A stretch of 64,000 bases of DNA, taken from positions 63,812 through 127,811 of the forward strand of contig QLIY01000345.1 of assembly GCA_003260075.1 (NCBI GenBank), read 5' to 3'. A model generated the notes under the pieces. The model did no database searches, was not told the origin of the DNA, and saw only the letters and a program-made list of their open reading frames with translations. Numbering within the stretch: position 1 is the stretch's first letter; each line of letters opens with the position of its first letter. The DNA comes from Phallusia mammillata (Eukaryota; Chordata; Ascidiacea; Phlebobranchia; Ascidiidae). A program made the position numbers and the translations under genes. Below are positions 1 through 12,600 of this stretch, one piece after another.

Positions 1-70
1 CGCTTTAGGGGTCGAATCCCGATCAGGATTTCTGTATGTGGGTTAGGCGCGCCGGACCAAGTGTACATAG

Positions 71-81
71 CCCCCCCCCCC
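71..81. other. 11-C run, probable gap placeholder
   Basis: A run of 11 C in the last visible WDR48 intron or 3' flank. It resembles the other C/G runs of the window. No duplicated flank is recognisable because the sequence to the left ends at the window edge. The DNA of 1-545 otherwise shows no exon I can support. Confidence 0.4.
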
Positions 82-545
82 AATTGTGTCGCGAAAATTC
101 GTTGTAGTTTCGAACAGCACTTAAACAAAAACTCGCACGTGTGCAAGGGGTTGCCGATCCCTGCTTTTGGGCTTCAGAGTGAAACGGGAGTGTGCATAAA
201 ACACCAAAACTCCACTTTGATCTTATGTGTTATCTACACGCTACACCAGTCCTTTGTGTTACATTTGTGTACTTCTAGCCGGCGAAAGGTGACGGCGCCG
301 CAACACAAAAAGCTTGGAAAACACTACTTTTAAAGTCTGCGTAATATTTTTTTAATATTGTAATACTAGCTAGGTAACGAAGAAAGTACTGTATATACAA
401 ACAAATCTACATGAACGTACACACGCAAGATTGTAAGATTTTTACAAATAAAAAAATCAGGTGTGGTATGCGTTATATGAAATGGTTATTGCTGTTGCTT
501 GCATAATATTTTCACAGCACAGTCAACGTTTTTGTACATTCTTAC

Positions 546-2900
546 GTGGGTGCCATCACGGGTTATGAGCAGCGATTTCACGTTGTCTGTGTGTCCCTTC
601 AACTTCATGCGTTTCTCGCAAGTTCGCGGGTCCCACACACGTATTACTCGCTCAGTAGATCCAGCGGCCAGCACCGTACCCGGATCGTTCATCGCTACAC
701 TGTATATCGAGTTTTTACATCCGCTCACATTCGAAGCTGTAAATTGAATTGTTGTTGTTAGTCCGGTAGGGTAGAAACTGCATTTTACGTTTTGTTAATT
801 GATTATAGTACGCTTATAGGAAAACAACTACATTAACGGCTGTAGTATTGCACACTGAAGTTTGAAAACTTTAACATAAGATATTGGTGTTGTTTAAAAC
901 AAAAAATATTTAATGTTGTAATAAAACTCCGTGGCGACAAAGTTTGAAAGTCTGTGCCCCCTGCAATAATAAAACATTACAGAGTGCTATTCGATAAAAT
1001 ATGTAAGCCGTAAATATTTATCAGCGCGCATTTTATGACTTTGCGTTCGGGAAAAACACTCACCAAACCGCAAAATATTGACAGTTAATGGTCGTGGTGC
1101 AATGCACAGACAGAGTAGTCAATGTTAAACGAACGCACAGGTAAATGATTTCAGAGGGAATGACTTTGCATTTGACAATTTACCGTAAAAAAACTTCACA
1201 AATTTGTTACATTTTTAATCAAAAAGTAATTTTTTAAATTTCTGTATCTAACTGCTATGAAAATCAAAAAAATATTAGATTGTAATTTCGGACTAAGTAA
1301 AACACCCCCCCCCCTGTGCCCCCTGCAATAATAAAACATTACAGAGTGCTATTCGATAAAATGTGTATGCCGTAAATATTTATCAGCGCGCATTTTACGA
1401 CTTTGCGTTCGGGAAAAACACTCAACAAACCGCAAAATATTGACAGTTAATGGTCGCGGTGCACTGCACAGACAGAGTCGTCAATGCGAAACGAACGCAC
1501 AGGTAAATGATTGCAGAGGGAATGACTTTGCATTTGACAATTTACCGTAAAAAAACTGGGTGCGTGATATTACAATTTACCACCTAGTTCATTGATGTTG
1601 AAAACAACCTCACATGGGCCACCAGACTGTGAAAAAACACGTGGGCGAAAAGCGGAACAACAACCAAAACCCAACAGCGTAAAATTTGTGGAGTCATCAC
1701 AAATCGGGGCAAAAATGCAAACACTGCTTCTTTACCTACGACCGTCCAACCTCAACAAAAACTCAAATAACGATGCAAGCCACAATATTAACCTTACTTG
1801 TAACGGTGTTATGTGTGGTTGTAAGTGATGTGAGTGTGTTAACATCCCAGATAAATATTTGCCGATCCAACCCAGCACTTGCAACATGTTCCTTGTCCCT
1901 GGCATAAGCAAGAGAGCGTACATAGTCCTTGTGCGTTCTTAAAGTGGACATGCAGAATTTTCTGTGGGCGTTCCACACTTTTACAGTTGTGTCCGAAGAT
2001 GCTGATATCACTACACAAAATTTATTGCTGAAACTTTAACCATACTACAAAAAGCAATTAAAAACATTGCGTGACAGATTTGTGTCCATATAGATATTAC
2101 CTTTGAAATATATGTAAACATTTGAAATAACGTTGTATTTAGTCTTTTTGCATTGTACGTTTGAGAAGGCCTCTCCTTTTTTTAACAAAAATAAATAATA
2201 AAATGTAAAGAAGTTTTCGAAATTGCTATTTGGTACATTGTTCAATACAGATTTGTGTGAAAAGCTATGCTAGATATGTATACTGACACCAAACTCACAT
2301 GTTCGTCCATTGCAGCATAGAACAATATCATTCACCCAATCAGTATGGTGTTCCATGGAAGCAACATACGGGTCTGCTTCTTGCTGGTTTTTGGATTCTG
2401 TGTTCCATACTCTTATGATCGAGTCTCTACCACCAGTGTACAATCGATTGTTTGTAGGATCAACCTGGTTTGGTTAAGACAAATAATATTTTTGTTATTT
2501 TATTAAATCATTTAACAGTTGTTATACTTTACCTGCAAGGCATTCACCCCAGATCGGTTGTATTTTTCTACAACATCCCGAATGACATATGAAACCTATT
2601 TAAAGAACATTATTATCATAAACAAGCAACAAACATCCAAGAATAACAAATATTTCAGCCAACGATTAGACAAAACTGTGTACAAACATATGAGTTAAGA
2701 GAACACCTGTAAAACAGCTAATTCTTCAATGATAATCAAGTAAGATTTTTTTAACATGCGCAGTTAGATCATGTAAAGTTTTTGGCAAACATGACACTTT
2801 TATGAGGTACACAACCTAAATGTACCACATTGTGTTTCAAAACTTGGAAAGTTACCTGAATTTTTTTTCTTGAAGCAGCCAAGTCCCTTCTGGGGTGCAT
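546..2900 (-). CDS. WDR48: WDR48/UAF1 N-terminal half, partial (5 exons)
   Basis: WDR48 (UAF1) is a WD40 beta-propeller protein that activates the deubiquitinases USP1, USP12 and USP46. On the minus strand I can read five coding exons in order: 2900-2856, 2595-2533, 2464-2299, 2010-1798 and 736-546, with GT-AG boundaries and a frame that stays open across all joins (226 aa). Exon 1 starts with ATG at 2900 and encodes a basic MHPRRD... N-terminus. Exons 3-5 carry WD repeats with the family-typical stretches [47 protein letters not shown] and [23 protein letters not shown], which match vertebrate WDR48 almost word for word. The remaining WD repeats and the SUMO-like C-terminal domains would lie beyond the left edge. 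I could not find the next exon in positions 1-545. The intron between exons 4 and 5 contains an artefact-like 243-bp duplication. Confidence 0.93.
953..1557. repeat. 243-bp direct repeat split by a 10-C run
   Basis: Positions 953-1195 and 1315-1557 are near-identical copies with a few substitutions. The second copy begins directly after a 10-C run at 1305-1314. It lies in a WDR48 intron, so the coding frame is not affected. It is best read as two unmerged overlapping contig ends. Confidence 0.85.
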
Positions 2901-4007
2901 TCTAGCCGTGTAGTCAAGTTAAAGTTACACAAATGACATCAGTCATATCAATAGATAAAATTGTATAAATTTTTAGATGTCAAGATTACTTATGATCTGG
3001 AAACACCATAGTTAGAACACAAAGTATGTCTGACAAATTCACACTGGTATGGAATGGCAGAAAAAATGCCACAATTGTAACTAAAATGTTGCAAAAACCT
3101 GATGTATAAAAGTCTCAATGTGTGTTCTCAAAAACTGAAATAATGCTTACACAATACAAAACAAACAAAACAATTATATAATTAATGAAAAATTGGCAAT
3201 GAGAAAAATGCAAAGAATAAAATCCGCAATCAAATATTTAAGAACTTACATCACCACTGAAAGAAGTATGTTGATGAAAAACACTTTTTGATATAGCACA
3301 ATTGAGACTCTTGATGTATTTGCATTCATGGAACATTTTGTGTTTACAAGCTGAATGTCAAGCAATAAAAATATTCAAAACACAGTGAACTTTAACATTA
3401 TGGGGTACTGTACTGACTGCAAATATCCCTTTCGTAGTGGTTTGTTTCCCTAGTAACAACTTTACGATCAAACTTGAACTATCACAGGCAAGAATTAAAC
3501 ACATGAAGGATGATCTCAACTACCCAAACTGTCATTTTTTCGAATTCTAAAATAGGCATTTTTGGTGGCAAGAAAAACAAACAAATCTAAAATGACTTTC
3601 CATAATGTACATGTTTGGTGGGTATCATAATATTTTATACAAATCCCTGTGCAGAGTATTAACTTTTAATTATTGTACCAGCAACAGTAATTTTTTTGTC
3701 TTAGAAAATCCCTTCATAAAATATGTTTTAATACGTTTAATTGGTAAGCGATATCATCAACCAATGGAGTTACTAGATAAAAAAAACATTACAACTTTGT
3801 CAATAAGAAATTAAGAAATTAGTGATATTCATGGAATAACATTTTGTAGTACAGGTGAACCCAGTTATTCACATAGTTTTAGTTAATTGCACAAAAAGCT
3901 TGACCAATTGGTTATGCTATTTTCTGGCTTCATCTGTACTCAAAACAGAAAGATATGCAACTTATCAAGTATCAGACCACTGCTTTAGAGAGCACATACA
4001 AAAATAC
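2901..4007. other. Intergenic, WDR48 5' flank to ferroportin-1 3' end
   Basis: AT-rich DNA between the WDR48 start codon at 2900 and the ferroportin stop at 4008, both genes on the minus strand. It should contain the WDR48 promoter and the ferroportin 3' UTR. I see no open frame with splice support, no repeat element and no convincing TATA box here. Confidence 0.5.
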
Positions 4008-5693
4008 TTATGCTTCAGGATTTTCTTCTGTTTCTGTGAGGGGACGTTTGCAATGTGGAAGAAGGTGCCCTCGAACTCTTCTTGCATAAATGCAATACAA
4101 AACATAGCCTATACACACAGCAAGAGAGGATAGCATAACTAAGATACCAAACTGTTTCGGGTATGGCAATGCAAGGACAAGGATATACTGTATCATGTCC
4201 ATAAGATTGTTAAGAGACATTTGGACACCATTTACAATGCCCCGCTCAGATTCAGCAACATTTTCCTGTATAAGTTGAGTAATGGTAAGGTCGAAACCCC
4301 ACAAGCCAACACGAGCCAAAATTATTCCCGCCATGAGCAATGAAACTGAAAGATAAGATGATGGTGGACTGGTACCTTCCTGACATTTTAGGAACAGGTC
4401 TGAACCGATCTTCTGTTGGGGTTGTACAGTTGAATTACTTAGAATGCTCTTGGTTGTTAGTACCATTGTGGTATTCAAAACACTGACATTCATTGAAGTT
4501 GGCAAAGTGGTCACAACAGGAATTGAAAGAGTAGTATTTGGTATGGAATCTTGGTGTGGTTGATTTGCAGGTAGTAAATAAAAGGGACTTCCAGCTACAA
4601 ATACAGATGCAATGCACATTCCCAATGTAAGGGTTTGAAACACGGCATTAAAAAGTCCGGTTCTAACAAGACCCAACTTTTGCCTCATTATAGGAAATAT
4701 AAATGTAGCTATGATACCAGTAACAGCTGCTGCTGCAAGAAGAATACCAACCATAAACTCACTGAAACACTGACTGTATGCATAGGTGGTGGTAATGTAG
4801 CCAAAACCTAATACAGTCAAATATAAAAATGAAAAACCAAGACAAGGCAGTGCTATTGGTTGAGCTATGTAAGACTTCCAGCCATCTTTTACAGTGAAAA
4901 TGAAACCAAACATTTTCATAATCACTGACTGTTTTGGTTTCTTTTCTTTGGGTTTGTCTGGTTTTGTTTCTTTTGCATCATTTTCAGTGTTTTCATCACC
5001 ATCTGTGGCATGAAGTTCAACCATCTCATGATCATCAGCCTGCTCACCATCTTGTGATGCTTTCTGGGACAAGGCTGGAGTTCGATCGTAAACCTTTTTT
5101 AGAAGCAAGTATTCAATACACATTGAACATGCATTCCAACAAGTGATGAAGATGGCCCCACCAAAAAGGTCAGCAACAGCCATAATTTGTCCACAAGCCA
5201 TCGGGGCCAGTATCTTAGTTGACAAATCAATTCTTCTCACCATAGAGTTTAACTCAGCCAACATGTCCTTTTTACCTTGAGCCACCACAACAATCCAATC
5301 TTTTTGTATGATGATTCCTGTAGCAACACTAGCAAGTTGACTGATTGCGCCAAGTACAATAGCACCAATTTCGACACCAATAATGTATGATGCATTCTTA
5401 TCTCCAAACTGGAAGTTTACCAACAACAGTATTGCACAGAGTATCACTGCTAGATTTTGAATCACTAATGACACCCTTGCAGCATGTAAGCGTGGAGTTT
5501 GGTCAATCCAATCACCAACCAATGGCCCAAATAGCAAAACACAACATGTTAAAGTTAGACCATAGGCTGCTGATAAAATTAATGATGTTGGATCCAGTTC
5601 AAACAAAAACAAAGGAATTGCAAAGTGCCACATTCTGTCTCCCCATGATGAGAAAAAATGTCCAGCATATATTAGCACTCCTGTTGATACCAT
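4008..5693 (-). CDS. SLC40A1: Ferroportin iron exporter, intronless copy 1
   Basis: Ferroportin exports Fe2+ across the plasma membrane and is the only known family of animal cellular iron exporters. This single uninterrupted 561-aa frame matches the roughly 570-aa vertebrate protein end to end. The N-terminus holds YAGHFFSSWGDRMWHFAIPLFL, the TM1 region with the metal-site aspartate in WGDRMW. The middle has IQKDWIVVVAQG, MVRRIDLSTKILAPMACGQIM and TPALSQK, followed by an acidic/lysine-rich cytosolic loop at about residues 215-255. TM7 has FLYLTVLGFGYITTTYAY. The C-terminal half has ARVGLWGFDLTITQLIQENV and SERGIVNGVQMSLNN. A long extracellular loop at about 370-430 carries several N-X-S/T sites. 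The vertebrate hepcidin-binding Cys326 position, in the human motif GFDCITT, is Tyr here. The gene is head-to-head with EXOC1, 969 bp apart. The ATG at 5693 aligns with the family start. Confidence 0.95.
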   Translation of the reverse strand: MVSTGVLIYAGHFFSSWGDRMWHFAIPLFLFELDPTSLILSAAYGLTLTCCVLLFGPLVGDWIDQTPRLHAARVSLVIQNLAVILCAILLLVNFQFGDKNASYIIGVEIGAIVLGAISQLASVATGIIIQKDWIVVVAQGKKDMLAELNSMVRRIDLSTKILAPMACGQIMAVADLFGGAIFITCWNACSMCIEYLLLKKVYDRTPALSQKASQDGEQADDHEMVELHATDGDENTENDAKETKPDKPKEKKPKQSVIMKMFGFIFTVKDGWKSYIAQPIALPCLGFSFLYLTVLGFGYITTTYAYSQCFSEFMVGILLAAAAVTGIIATFIFPIMRQKLGLVRTGLFNAVFQTLTLGMCIASVFVAGSPFYLLPANQPHQDSIPNTTLSIPVVTTLPTSMNVSVLNTTMVLTTKSILSNSTVQPQQKIGSDLFLKCQEGTSPPSSYLSVSLLMAGIILARVGLWGFDLTITQLIQENVAESERGIVNGVQMSLNNLMDMIQYILVLALPYPKQFGILVMLSSLAVCIGYVLYCIYARRVRGHLLPHCKRPLTETEENPEA

Positions 5694-6662
5694 ATTTTAT
5701 TAAAAACTACTTGCTTTGTGCTGTTTTGTTAGTTTGCTACATAAAGACATAAAATAGATTTCAGAACAAACCCAATACAAACAGAAATATTAATTTATAC
5801 ACAAACAAATCTATTAAAAACAAAACCTACTGAGTCCTGAAGGCAAAGTAGCAATGAGCCAATTTCAGTCCTACAGCGCCCTTAGTGAAATGTACCGATT
5901 AAAAGGTGCAAATGTTATTAAGCCCCATTATGTGATCTCCAAACGCGACATTTTCTCAGTTTTGGTCACTGGCATGGCACTGCTTTGCACTGCAGCAAGA
6001 GTCAAGAGCGCGCATTAAACGTAACTAGTGATGCGCGATATTTAGGTGTACATTTTTTTCGGCTAGTCATGCTGTTTTTACGTTAAATGTCGCCGATTTC
6101 GCATTTTCTGTAACCAAAGCATACAATTTCTTTAAATTTATTTGACAACATTTACCAGCATAATTTTGTGTTAAAGAGCGTTTGCCAAGGCCCAGATTTA
6201 TCCATGCATTGCGGTTTTTAGTGATGCGTGACAATTTTTGTTTTGTTATGCAGTAATGCGTGTCGAGTTTCTGTGAGAAGTGAGTTGAGGTAAAGTTGAC
6301 TTTACTTGACTTTACCGGGATTCAAAACTAGATTGTAAACAAAAAAATTATGATACCTTACTAATGATACCTTACATATTATTTGGTATGCTAAATCTTG
6401 AAGTTTTAAACTTAGCTAACCATTTTGTTCCAGAGTTATAATGTTGTTTTTTTGTTTTTGTGAGATAAATATGTGTGTAGTGTATAAGTTCCTATTCCTT
6501 TATATTTGTCTAGTTTTAATTCGGTTAGATAAATAACTATATAATAAACAAAACATGAACTGTATAATATTAGTGCATTTTCATTAATTTAACTTAATAT
6601 TTTGATTATTCTCCTAGTTTGCCAAATTGCCGTAATTTAAATGCAAACAAACTTGTGTCTTG
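5694..6662. promoter_or_regulatory. Head-to-head promoter region, ferroportin-1 / EXOC1
   Basis: 969 bp separate the divergent start codons of ferroportin copy 1 (5693, minus) and EXOC1 (6663, plus), so both promoters and 5' UTRs must lie here. The segment around 5940-6060 is richer in CpG (gcgcgcattaaacg, gatgcgcgat) than the surroundings. I looked for an iron-responsive element on the minus strand. CAGTG pentamers occur near 5965-5990 but none has the paired 5-bp upper stem and bulged C. No TATA box is obvious. Confidence 0.5.
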
Positions 6663-9600
6663 ATGGCAGCCATAAAACATGCACTGCAGCGAGATGTGTT
6701 CACACCTAATCAAGAAAGGTTGCTTGGTGTAGTCCATGTGGGCAAAACTGGAGGCAAGAAGAAAAAATCGTCATTTCTTTGCGCATCAGGTATTTTTCTG
6801 TGTATAGTGACAAAGGTGTGCTTTGATGAAGATAAAATTGTTCACACATTTTCATTTTTCACAGTCACAACTGAGAGGCCAGTGGAGGTCTATATTTCTA
6901 GGATCAAGAGACAAGAAAAGGGTGAGACTTACAAAAAGCAAAAGACCTGGCAGTTGAAGGAACTTAAAATTGTTAATGGAAAGGAAAGTGATAAGGTGTG
7001 TCCATTTTCTACTTTTTGAGTTTTCATACAGCTTTGCAAAATGTTTTGACTACATAAATTTGCGGGTTGTTCTGGATTTATTGACGTCTAACAAATGTTT
7101 TATGCTTTTTTTCAGCAAACTACAGACTTTGACTTACAATTTGACAAGAATTTCAAGTGGTCTGCTAGCAGTGTTGCAGAAAAACATACTTTCTTGGCAT
7201 GTTTGTGGAAAGTATGTGTACCTTGATTTTTCATTAAAAAGTTGATGTGTATGTACGATTTTGATCAATTGTATTTACTAATTTTCAATGCTTATTGTTA
7301 AGCTTTGTCATCGATATCTTCCAAGACAATCGAAACCAACTTTTGCTAACATTCCACAAAGCCTACTAGAAGGTAAGCTAAAGTTTTCTTTGTTTGTTTT
7401 TAAGGGAAGGTAAGCTGAAGACTGTTTTTTTTTCAGTATCAGTATCTGGTACTGAAACTTCCAGAGGAACTAGCAATCTGCCTGGCCCTGATGAAGATGC
7501 TCTTGAGGACTACCAGGTTAAAATAATTTTGCTGTTTTCATAAATAGTCTGTAATTGCTATTAGACAACCAAACTGACAAAACTTATCACATCACATTGC
7601 AGTCTGGTACATGAACATAGCATGTAGAATCAGTGTAATTGTAACAGAAAAAAAAAATGTCTGCTCAAATTTGTAAAAAAAAGTCTCATACTTGCAGACA
7701 TATGTAATGTTTCATGCACCCATTGTTCCTAAACTCGAGTGATAACTTACGAAATAAGGGAAATATTATTTCAAAAAATAGACTAAACAGAACTTGACTT
7801 GTTCCAATTTTGTCTCATACTTGATTAAGTAAGTTATGATGTTTTCAGGCTCTAACTGATCAAGAGGAGACTGACTTGGAGAGGATGATAACTGAATGTG
7901 AATTTGCAATAAGTGATGCTGAGGCATTTTCTAATTCATTGTCCAGAGATTTGTCTGTATTGGATGGTCAGAACATCCACTCTATAATGGGATCAGAAGT
8001 ACAAGTAGGTTCCCATCAAAAATTTTTATTACAACACTCTTACATACAATCTGGCATTACCAAGTCATTTTACTCCGTGCACAACCTGTTTATGTATTCA
8101 AGGTAAATTCTCTCATGTTATTGCTTGACAATGCCTTAAACGAAGTATCAGAGATTGAAGCTCGCTTAGATGATTATGACCTTATGGTGGGTGCCATTGC
8201 ATCACAAATGGGACAAATGAAAAACCAAGAATCCTTTATTCAAATTACAAACAAAAATCATTCAAGATTGCTGGAGGAATTGGACAAGCTTGTGGTATGT
8301 GAAATTTATTTGGCATTTTCTACCAGAACATAAATAACACACTACTTTACTGTAATTATGGGTCCCCTTCTCTAAAGGGGACAGATCCCCCCCCCCATGA
8401 CCCAGCGGTTCACCCACAGACCCCCAAAACGTAAATTTTTTAAATCGGCTTTAATGACTAAAGTACATAATCTAGGAGACATGCTTTGTTGGTTGGTGCA
8501 ATGTAAAGAATTTTCTAACTTTTTATTGGAACAGCCCTTAAACCTCAAAATAATCAGTTTTAGTTTTCGGTTAGAAATACATGTCCTAATGTACTGAAGT
8601 TTTGAACAGTGGGTTACTTGTTTGTTATTCAAAATTTCAGCCAAATATATAAAGTGGTTATCCGCCCCCCCCCCGTGCTTCAAATTTGGACATATGTTAG
8701 TTATTAATCTGAACTTGATCCTAAAACTTGATCAGAAGTTTGACACCGAATGACCCAGCGGTTCACCCACAGGCTCCCGAAACGTAAATTTTTTAACGCT
8801 GGTTTGTAACGCTCATGTGGTAAAGAAATAGTGCTTCAAATTTAAATAGATGTTAGTTATTAATCCGGATGTGATACTCCTGAAGTTTGACCCCAAATGA
8901 CCCAGCCGTTCACCCACAGACCCCCAAAACGTAAATTTTTTAAATCGGCTTTATCCCCCCCCCCAAACTAGCTTGTTTTACAGTAGACAATTGTACACTT
9001 TTTTGTTGGTCAGAATTAGTTTAATCTTGCACGTTAAATACATTTTTTAGTTCAATCTGTTGATCGTGATAGCTTCAGTTTGTAAACATACATTAACACA
9101 ATGCAACACACTGAAGGAAATAAAACCGTGGAATTGTGGATAACCTCGTTTTTGTTTTATGCCATGTTTACAATGGAGATAGTGATTGCGCTGGCAGAAA
9201 TGAAACCGTAAAATTGCGGACTACCTTTTTTTCACGCTATGTTTTTATTCTGACGCGGAAAAAAAATTTGCTGTTTATAACTTACAACGTGATACGGTGT
9301 TGGCGATTTACACATTTTCTACACAAGTTTGCTTGTGTTTATTTGCAATGGCAAAAAATAGCAAAAAGCACAGACTGAAACAAAAAGAAGAACATAACCG
9401 CAACATTTGTTTACCGAAAGTCCGCACAAACACGCATGTGGGGACCAATTTGTTTTTGCTTGCAAAAGCAAACGTATGTGCAGATCAAATGATGTGTATA
9501 GTAAATTGGTAAATAGGATATAAAATATATATTATGGAAATATATCAGAAAGCCACCTTTCTAGTTTAGATTTGTCTTTTAAATTTAAAGTGGAACTATA

Positions 9601-12600
9601 TTCCATTGCTTTTTAAGATGCAACTAGATCTCTCAAAAGGTCATGTAAAGGCATTGCGTGAAGCAAACCTAAAGCATGACAGTGGAATTGAAGCTTGTAC
9701 AAGTGCAGCTGAAGCGTTGCAACAAGCAATGGAAGTGGAATTGCCAAAGGGTAGGAAACCTTGCCCCTGTTTTGTTGCCAAAAGCATTGCTAAGAACTAT
9801 TTCATATCTACAAAACAAATGCTAATTCCAACATTGCTTGTAGGGCTTTCCAAGTTACAAGCTGTCTCTGATCAACAAAAACTTTTTGATACTCTTCGCC
9901 AGATGTTCGCAAAACGGCTATACGAGCATCTTATTACAGTTTTTGCAAAGCAGGTTTGATAACCAAGTTTCCTGAATATAAATTCATGTGTTATTTCTTG
10001 CTATTTATACTGCATACTGTACAACCTATTTTCATAAATTTGCAGGGTAGTGAACATCCTGGAAGTTCATTAACAAAGCAAACAAATGAACTGAAACTTC
10101 CTAAGCACTTTCCATACCACAGAGATTTGCTACCATACAAACAACTGATTCTCTGGCTTAAAGTGGCTGACAAGACAAAGTACACACAACTTTGCACGGT
10201 AATGCAACAATTTTGCATAAGTTTGGAGTGTGAAATTTAATTACTTTACTTTTTTAAGGTTTACACACAAAACCTCAACAAACTGTATTCACAAGAAATC
10301 AAGGACTTTCTGACAACTGCAAAACAGAGATTTATTCAACAAGGTATTGTGGAAATATATTATGATACTGCCCTTTTTATTGAGATGTTCACTGACCCTG
10401 TCATGAAATTATCAGTTTTCCAAATTATTGTTGCAATTTATTTCCTTTCAAGTACGTGGCAAATAGAGAATTGAATTGATAATGAAAATTGTTTAAATAA
10501 GGTGCATTTGCTATTATTGGTTTATTTTTTTATTCTTATTCTTTTTTGTTTTTTTGTGTTTTATAGGCCTAAATTTCTTAAAATCTATTTTTATTATTTT
10601 TCTGAATGCAAAAAGTTTGAGCAATATTTTGGTATATGTTAGCAAGATTAATTTATGATCAAACTTTCTTTCCAGATTCCCCTAACACTGACCTTAATAA
10701 TTGCATTATGTTTGTATTAATCTATATTACTTACAATTGACGGAATGCAACATTACCAAATGTTTTAAAATAACCAGCTAACATTGATGAAGACATAGGC
10801 AGTGCAGCCTTGAGAGCTACATCGCGGTCCACCCTCGCTCTCAATACAGCGGCATTCGATTCACAATCCCGTCGTTTGACATTAAGCAAAAGTATATCAC
10901 TGTAGTGGTGCTTGGTGTAGAAATGTCAATAACCATGCTTAGCTACATTAAAACCTTACTCTTTGTGGGTTCCGCGATTGTCTATAATTCACTGAAGATG
11001 TGAATTCTGCAGTGTTGATGTTAGATTGGTGGAGCTCATTATTGTAATTATACACAAATTAGCAAAAACTTAGAATTTAGGAACTTTTGAGGTGTTGTGC
11101 ATGTGTTTTGGTATTGAAACAATTCATTCTGCACATGTAGCAAAAACAGATTTAATTTATATTTTTCACTGTATTTTGTTGTCTACTTCATATCTCTGCT
11201 TGTTACGGAATATGGTTACTAGTCTAACTCAAACACAACAGTACAAGAACCCATTTTTTCTTTAAGAAAGATACTTCTTGCATCTTTTACATACAACTTC
11301 ATGTGCATGGGTTGGCTTTTCAAACATGCCAAATGTAGTAAACTTGAAATTAGAGTTGTTCGAGCATGTGTGACAACCTGCATGTCATTGTATAGTGTTT
11401 GTATTGTGTTTTGTCTTATAGCTTGTAACTGATATATCACAGTGTTTTTGTGTTATTTACCAGAACTCAGTTCAAGTATCAAGAATTTGTCCGGCTCACA
11501 GCAAAATTTGGCTGTAAAAGAAAAAAAGAAGTTGTTTGGATCAACACAAAGTTTGGTGAAACGTAAGTTGTATTTTGTTTCATCATCACTAAAGCTCCAG
11601 AACAGCGGTTCCCAACCTGACCCTTTAAAAACAGTTCTATATATTGACATTGACTCATAAATATCCGAAAATTTATTTCCCACTATACTTTCTTTACCTA
11701 ACACTGAAATTTTACAAACTAAATTTTAGTTTTGTTGACCATTAAGTTATAATTAGAGGATCGTGATATTATTGCGTGAATGCAACACAAGTTGGCAGGT
11801 GCTGACTTGGTGATTATGTAAATGCAGTATTATTACGTAATACAGGGCAATAATAAGAATTTTGTGAAAACAATTAAGTTTTCAAAAACCCTGCTGTAGC
11901 TGCTAGTTTACATACGAGTTAACAAACAATAGCGGGAAGGAAAGTTGAGCACTGTTCTTTCATTTTTTAATTGTTAAATTAGTCCATGGCCTAAAATGAG
12001 TTGGGAGCCTTAGGCGACCCCAAATGGGGTCGCAACCCACAGGTTGGGAACTGCTGCTCTAGAACTTGTAGTAGTTATTGCAGTAAAACATATGAATAAA
12101 CCAAATAATTTTTTTTAATTTGACGGTTGTAAACAAAATTTTGTGAAATAGAACAAACTATGTTACTTTCATACTGGTCTGTTAGTCCATAGTTCAAAAG
12201 GTATGTTGTTTCAGCCAAGAGTAAAAAACTTCGCATTGGTCACAAGAAACGTGGTCTTGCTGCTAGCCGGGAATCTCTTGCTGCTTCGGACTTTGAATTG
12301 TCAGATCGGGAAAAATTTAGCTCAGTGAGTGAGGAATATTCTTTTACTGTATTGTCCACATGTTAATGAATTGTGGTTTTCAGACTTTTCGAGAAGTGCT
12401 AAGTGAGCTTGAACCAACTTGTCAGGATGAGGAGCGATTTCTTACCAAGTTCTTTCATCTTAATGTGGAGAGCGCTGACACAATGATGCCGGTAAGATTG
12501 TAAAGCTAACGAAACGCTTGTATTTTGTTTTATGAAAGTAGTAGGCTTGTTTGGTGCTAATAAAATTTGGGGTGCAAACCTTTACCAGAAAAGTATTTTG

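Noticed and set aside
1-35. tRNA 3' half at the left edge (gtcgaatcccg resembles a T arm)
   Set aside because: Only about 30 bases are visible, and the T stem and acceptor pairing are not convincing.
5940-6000. Iron-responsive element upstream of ferroportin copy 1
   Set aside because: CAGTG words exist on the minus strand, but none has a matching 5-bp upper stem and bulged C.
8675-8953. CRISPR-like or satellite array in EXOC1 intron 7
   Set aside because: Only two diverged copies of a 156-bp unit exist, plus contig-overlap copies. There is no spacer pattern and the genome is eukaryotic.
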